Source: Bacteroidales bacterium UBA2295
GTDB taxonomy: Bacteria; Bacteroidota; Bacteroidia; Bacteroidales; Tenuifilaceae
Direction: 5' to 3'
Length of the DNA stretch: 13,577 nucleotides
Assembly: GCA_002345825.1 (NCBI GenBank)
Contig: DDWD01000208.1
Location: forward strand, 1 to 13,577
A program made the position numbers and the translations under genes. Under the pieces are notes generated by a model. That model saw nothing but the letters and a program-made list of their open reading frames with translations. It ran no database searches and was not told the DNA's origin. This document shows positions 12,352 to 13,577 of the stretch, piece by piece (the first letter of the stretch is position 1; the number at the start of each line of letters is the position of its first letter).

Positions 12352-13577
12352 TTATGATCTGACTATTTTCCCCCGATTATAAGAGAAGTATATGCCTGCC
12401 AGACTAATGAAGGCGAAAGTTACAAACCCAAAACGAACGGCGCTGATAAAAAGGTGATCGGGAACAATTTCAATAGGTTGACTGCCCATAAACCCTGCAA
12501 AGTATAGCGTGGCAATGGTCATGCTCACAATCTGTCCAATTACCCGCATGGTGGCTGCTGTGCCCGAAGCTAATCCGTATTGCGTTTTGCTCACCGAGCT
12601 CATGATGGTATTCATGTTGGGCGACGAGAATAGGGCAAACCCAAAGCCAACCCATAAAAGGATAATAACAATAAACCAAATGGGAGTTGAGGTTGATAGA
12701 AATGCTAGTGCAGCCAGCCCAATAGTGCACATGGTCATACCAGCAGTGGCAAGGTAACGCGGCTCAATTCTATCAGAGAATCGTCCTGCAATGGGCGAAA
12801 AGATGGCCATTACGATGGGCTGGGCAATTAGGATAGTTCCAGCATCGCGCGGCGATAGACCCATAATCTTTTGCAAGTAAAGGCTCATTAGAAAAACAAT
12901 GGCTAAGGTGGCGCTGTAGTTTATCAGCGCAGCAAGATTCGAAAAGGCGAAAAGCCTATTTTTTACAAATAGTTTCGTGTCAATAACTGGCATCGCCGAA
13001 TGGCTCTCGAATATCCAGAATACAACAAGCGATAGAGCACCGCCCAGCATCAGAAGCCAACCCATTGTGGAGGGTATGTTTGAGGAGCCATACACCAAGG
13101 CCACTAGGCCAATCATATAAAAAACGGTTCCCTTTAAATTCATTCTCGTTGCATCGTTTCTGGTGGATTCATCCTTTCCCAAAAAGATAAACGCTATGGC
13201 GGTGGTGAAAATTCCCAGCCCCGAGGCTATGAAAAATATGGATCTCCAACCCATATACTGGGTAATAAATCCTCCGGCAAAAGGGCCAAAGGCCAAACCC
13301 AAGTATACCGCCGATACAGATATGCCGAGCACTCGTCCTCGATGTTGAGGTGGAAAAGCCGATACCAGAATTGCTGGGCCAGTTGTGCTGCTTAGGGCAG
13401 CACCAATCCCTTGGACAAATCGTAGCGCAATAAGCCAACCTCCTGAACCCACCATCCCGCATAGCAACGACGACATGGTGAAGATTACCACACCCAGCTT
13501 AAACAGCCTGCGGATTCCTGTAAGATCGCCCCAGCGACCAACCGGTAGCAAGAACATCGCCGTGGCAAGCAGAAACG
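12352..13577 (-). CDS. MFS exporter, EmrB/QacA (DHA2) type, 5' end beyond window
   Basis: A major facilitator superfamily drug:proton antiporter-like protein whose N-terminus is cut by the right edge. The frame continues open from the ATG at 13557 to 13577 (reading FLLATA before that methionine), so 13557 is not the start, and about one helix is missing. Visible are motif A (GRWGDLTGIRRLF), the helix-4 arginine region (LRFVQGIGAAL), motif C (LGLAFGPFAGGF followed by MGWRSIFF), the second-half motif-A copy (GRFSDRIEPRYLA) and the DHA2-like GLASGTAATMRVIGQIVSMT. About 12 hydrophobic helices can be counted in the 401 or more visible residues, consistent with a 14-helix transporter. It probably exports toxic organic compounds with proton exchange; the substrate cannot be inferred. 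The gene ends at TAA 12354-12352. Confidence 0.9.
   Translation of the reverse strand, partial: FLLATAMFLLPVGRWGDLTGIRRLFKLGVVIFTMSSLLCGMVGSGGWLIALRFVQGIGAALSSTTGPAILVSAFPPQHRGRVLGISVSAVYLGLAFGPFAGGFITQYMGWRSIFFIASGLGIFTTAIAFIFLGKDESTRNDATRMNLKGTVFYMIGLVALVYGSSNIPSTMGWLLMLGGALSLVVFWIFESHSAMPVIDTKLFVKNRLFAFSNLAALINYSATLAIVFLMSLYLQKIMGLSPRDAGTILIAQPIVMAIFSPIAGRFSDRIEPRYLATAGMTMCTIGLAALAFLSTSTPIWFIVIILLWVGFGFALFSSPNMNTIMSSVSKTQYGLASGTAATMRVIGQIVSMTIATLYFAGFMGSQPIEIVPDHLFISAVRFGFVTFAFISLAGIYFSYNRGKIVRS

Overview
The window looks like a chromosomal segment from a member of the Bacteroidota, probably an anaerobe or facultative anaerobe of the Bacteroidales/Marinilabiliales type. The evidence is family-level. 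Start codons lack Shine-Dalgarno sequences, and several genes are preceded by the Bacteroidota -7 promoter box TAnnTTTG. The window also holds a TPR/coiled-coil/SpoIIE phosphatase and an OmpA-domain protein of the kinds common in that phylum, and a [FeFe]-hydrogenase maturation GTPase (HydF). I cannot name the species. No rRNA, tRNA, CRISPR array, insertion sequence or phage gene was seen, and no stretch over 300 bases lacks a gene.

Layout. (1) 1-5107 is a glycosylation region. It starts with the 3' tail of an unidentified plus-strand gene. A minus-strand GtrB/DPM1-like family 2 glycosyltransferase converges on that tail. Divergent from the glycosyltransferase is a tight plus-strand operon (gaps of 1 and 3 nt) of a GT39/ArnT-like membrane glycosyltransferase with an extra C-terminal beta domain, a second polyprenyl-phosphate-type GT2, and a flippase-like membrane protein. 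Together these look like a set for making a lipid-linked sugar, possibly moving it across the inner membrane, and transferring it outside. (2) 5079-7314 begins with a short interspersed-type repeat and a hairpin terminator. These are followed by a minus-strand di-iron alternative oxidase of the AOX/PTOX type, and divergently by hydF. No hydE, hydG or hydrogenase gene is visible. (3) 7295-11920 is a minus-strand cluster, read right to left. It encodes a membrane-spanning TPR-SpoIIE phosphatase, an exported OmpA-domain protein, and an exported protein of about five Ig-like/OmpL47-type repeats. The last two share a co-linear N-terminal region of about 150 residues. (4) 12110-13577 holds a small two-helix membrane protein and, cut by the right edge, an EmrB/QacA-type MFS exporter.

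Most unusual points: an AOX-like oxygen-reducing enzyme back to back with a hydrogenase maturase; a HydF whose usual cluster-site histidine is glutamine; a tandem pair of envelope proteins built on one module but ending differently, next to a transmembrane phosphatase; and a glycosyltransferase operon whose last gene runs into a repeat that supplies its final codons. In three cases the longest open frame begins at or upstream of a -7 box, so I chose the next in-frame ATG as the start.
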